DNA from: Eubacterium sp.
GTDB taxonomy: Bacteria; Bacillota; Clostridia; Lachnospirales; CAG-274
Direction: 5' to 3'
Length of the DNA stretch: 7,381 bases
Assembly: GCA_020859645.1 (NCBI GenBank)
Contig: JAJBVU010000229.1
Location: 1 to 7,381, forward strand
Below are positions 5,807 to 7,381 of the stretch, piece by piece (the stretch's first letter is position 1; the number at the start of each line of letters is the position of its first letter). Below the pieces are notes generated by a model, which made no database searches, was not told the origin of the DNA, and saw only the letters and a program-made list of their open reading frames with translations. The position numbers were made by a program, and so were the translations under genes.

Positions 5807-7084
5807 TTGTTTGTTGACAGAGTGAAAATTCACATAAAGGGCGGAAAAGGCGGCAATGGCTGCGTTTCCTTTTACAGAGCAAAATATATAACCCACGGGG
5901 GACCTGACGGCGGAGACGGCGGAAAAGGGGGAGACGTGGTTTTTGTAGCCGACAGCGGCGCAAACACCCTTATGGACTTCCGCTATAAAAGAATTTTTAA
6001 GGCAGAAAACGGCTGTGACGGCGAAAAGCGAAACAGATCCGGCGCAGACGGCGCAGACGTGGTTATAAAAGTCCCTGCCGGGACAATTATTCGTGAAGCA
6101 AATTCAAATAAGGTTATGGCTGACTTAACCAAGCCCGGCGAGAAGAAAATTATCATAAAAGGCGGCAGAGGGGGCAGAGGCAACCAGCACTTCGCCACCC
6201 CTACGAGACAAGCCCCACGTTACTGCGAAGCCGGAAAGGATAGCAAGGAATATGACGTTGTTTTGGAGCTTAAGCTTTTGGCTGACGTAGGGCTTGTGGG
6301 GCTGCCCAGTGCCGGAAAGTCGACTATTCTTAAAATGGCGACTAACGCAAACCCAAAAATTGCGGCTTATCATTTCACTACATTAAGCCCCAATTTAGGC
6401 GTTGTGAGACAATACGGACGTGACTTTGTTTTGGCTGATATTCCCGGGCTTATTGAAGGGGCAAGCGAGGGTGTGGGCTTGGGTCATGACTTTTTGAGAC
6501 ATGTTGAAAGAACAAAGGTGTTTATTCACGTTGTTGACGCCGCAGCCTTAGAGGGAACAGACCCTGTTGAAAACGTTCGGCTTATAAATGAGGAGCTTCG
6601 CAAGTATAAAGAGGAGCTTTTGGACAGACCTATGATTATTGCGGCAAACAAAATGGACTTGCCTGGGTCTCAAGAGAATTTCGAAAGACTTAAGGAAACC
6701 TTTGAAGCCGAGGGAATGAAGGTTTTCCCCGTTTCGGCGGCAATGAATCAGGGAATAGGAGAGATACTTGACGAATGCGGAAAGGTTTTGGAGGACTTCC
6801 CCGATGATATTGTTTTTGCTGAGGAATATGACGAGTTTATTGACGATATAAGCGAGGATATGAGTGCCTTTACGGTTACCGAGGTTGAAAAGGGCTATTT
6901 CCTTGTGGAGGGAGCCGGAGTTGAAAGAATGATTGGCTACACCAATATCGAAAATGAACAGGGCTTCGCTTTCTTCCAAAAATATATAAGAGAAAAGGGT
7001 ATTGTTGACGCTCTTAAGGAAAAAGGCATTAAAGACGGAGATACTGTACGTATTTATGACCTTGAGTTCGAGTTCTTCGATTAA
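5807..7084 (+). CDS. obgE: ObgE/CgtA GTPase, 50S subunit assembly factor
   Basis: Obg is an essential, slow GTPase that binds maturing 50S subunits and links growth to ribosome assembly and the stringent response. The protein has 425 residues, close to B. subtilis Obg. It shows the Gly-rich Obg fold (1 to about 157; KGGKGGNG, HGGPDGGDGGKGGD, KGGRGGRGN). The G domain follows with G1 GLPSAGKST (165-173), switch I HFTTLSPNLG with T191/T192, G3 DIPG (211-214), G4 NKMD (281-284) and G5 SAA (310-312). A C-terminal OCT domain (about 343-425) ends in LEFEFFD. The start is taken as the TTG at 5807, which gives MFVDRVKIHIKGG, the normal Obg N-terminus. The in-frame GTG two codons earlier is too close to the ribosome binding site. 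It follows a terminator, so expression needs readthrough or its own promoter, and it is probably co-transcribed with yhbY. Confidence 0.97.
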   Translation: MFVDRVKIHIKGGKGGNGCVSFYRAKYITHGGPDGGDGGKGGDVVFVADSGANTLMDFRYKRIFKAENGCDGEKRNRSGADGADVVIKVPAGTIIREANSNKVMADLTKPGEKKIIIKGGRGGRGNQHFATPTRQAPRYCEAGKDSKEYDVVLELKLLADVGLVGLPSAGKSTILKMATNANPKIAAYHFTTLSPNLGVVRQYGRDFVLADIPGLIEGASEGVGLGHDFLRHVERTKVFIHVVDAAALEGTDPVENVRLINEELRKYKEELLDRPMIIAANKMDLPGSQENFERLKETFEAEGMKVFPVSAAMNQGIGEILDECGKVLEDFPDDIVFAEEYDEFIDDISEDMSAFTVTEVEKGYFLVEGAGVERMIGYTNIENEQGFAFFQKYIREKGIVDALKEKGIKDGDTVRIYDLEFEFFD

Positions 7085-7108
7085 GTTTAAATAGAAAGGT
7101 GAGATTTT

Positions 7109-7381
7109 ATGCTTAACAGCAAACAGAGAGCATATTTGAAATCGGAAGCCGCTAAGATAGATACTATTCTGCAGGTGGGCAAGGCAGGGGTAACCCCCGA
7201 GGTGGTTAAGTCCGCTTCAGAGGCTTTGGCGGCAAGGGAGCTTATAAAGGGCTGCGTTTTGGATAACTGCTTTGACGATGTGCGGAATATTGCCGAAACT
7301 ATTGCGGGCAGAGCCAGAGCCGAGGTTGTTCAAACAATCGGCAGACGGTTTGTGCTTTATAAGCCCTCCGATAAACAGAGA
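7109..7381 (+). CDS. yhbY: YhbY-family CRM-domain RNA-binding protein, 3' end beyond window
   Basis: Ninety-one codons are present with no stop; the family is about 95-100 residues, so only a few codons are missing. The sequence resembles E. coli YhbY and B. subtilis YqeI, small pre-50S-associated proteins made of a single CRM domain. Visible features are the start MLNSKQRAYLKSEA, the RNA-binding GxxG loop GKAG (24-27) in LQVGKAGVTPEVV, the segment EALAARELIKGCVL, and the ending VQTIGRRFVLYKPS. A Shine-Dalgarno (AAAGGTGAG, 7095-7103) precedes the ATG by 5 nt. The gene lies 24 bp after obgE with no terminator between, consistent with co-transcription; the obgE-yhbY pairing fits a shared role in 50S assembly. 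Confidence 0.95.
   Translation, partial: MLNSKQRAYLKSEAAKIDTILQVGKAGVTPEVVKSASEALAARELIKGCVLDNCFDDVRNIAETIAGRARAEVVQTIGRRFVLYKPSDKQR

Noticed and set aside
5714..6979. Minus-strand open frames over rpmA-obgE (for example 5769-5963, 6125-6373, 6548-6979).
   Set aside because: They are antisense to well-identified obgE sequence and have no recognisable protein features.

Overview
The window looks like a chromosomal segment of a low-to-mid GC Firmicute, most likely a gut-type clostridium (Oscillospirales/Ruminococcus-like; the lineage is inferred). The evidence is the order rplU - prp (ysxB) - rpmA - obgE - yhbY, an L27 with the Firmicute-type N-terminal extension, strong AGGAGG ribosome binding sites and SigA-type promoters.

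Region 1 (1-4380, minus strand) is a single uninterrupted reading frame of 1460 codons that starts at an ATG at 4380 and runs off the left edge without a stop. It encodes a giant, hydrophilic, helix-rich protein without visible signal peptide or membrane segment. I do not recognise its family. Its visible landmarks are a Pro-Ala/Gln-Ala linker near residues 326-357, encoded partly by an exact 18-bp tandem duplication, followed at once by a compact Cys/His cluster (C370, H372, H376, H378, H406, H408). This gene is the least explained part of the window.

Region 2 (4381-4797) is a divergent intergenic region of about 417 bp. For the giant gene it holds an extended -10 promoter preceded by two near-identical 11-bp repeats exactly 20 bp apart. 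For the ribosomal operon it holds a consensus promoter (TTGACA, 17 bp, TAAGAT) and a leader of about 100 nt, in the position of the known L21 leader. A 12-codon minus-strand micro-ORF with a very strong Shine-Dalgarno and a 16-bp palindrome lie between them.

Region 3 (4798-7381, plus strand) is a housekeeping translation/ribosome-assembly cluster. L21 (rplU), the L27-processing protease Prp and L27 (rpmA) overlap one another and are probably translationally coupled. Prp trims the L27 N-terminal extension so that L27 can reach the peptidyl transferase centre. A strong intrinsic terminator follows rpmA, with a possible promoter overlapping its stem. Then come the 50S-assembly GTPase ObgE (best start a TTG at 5807) and, 24 bp later, the CRM-domain RNA-binding protein YhbY, cut by the right edge. 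The Prp is unusual in that its putative catalytic His and Cys are only 6 residues apart, instead of the 12 in the S. aureus protein. No tRNA, rRNA, CRISPR array, transposase or other mobile element was seen.
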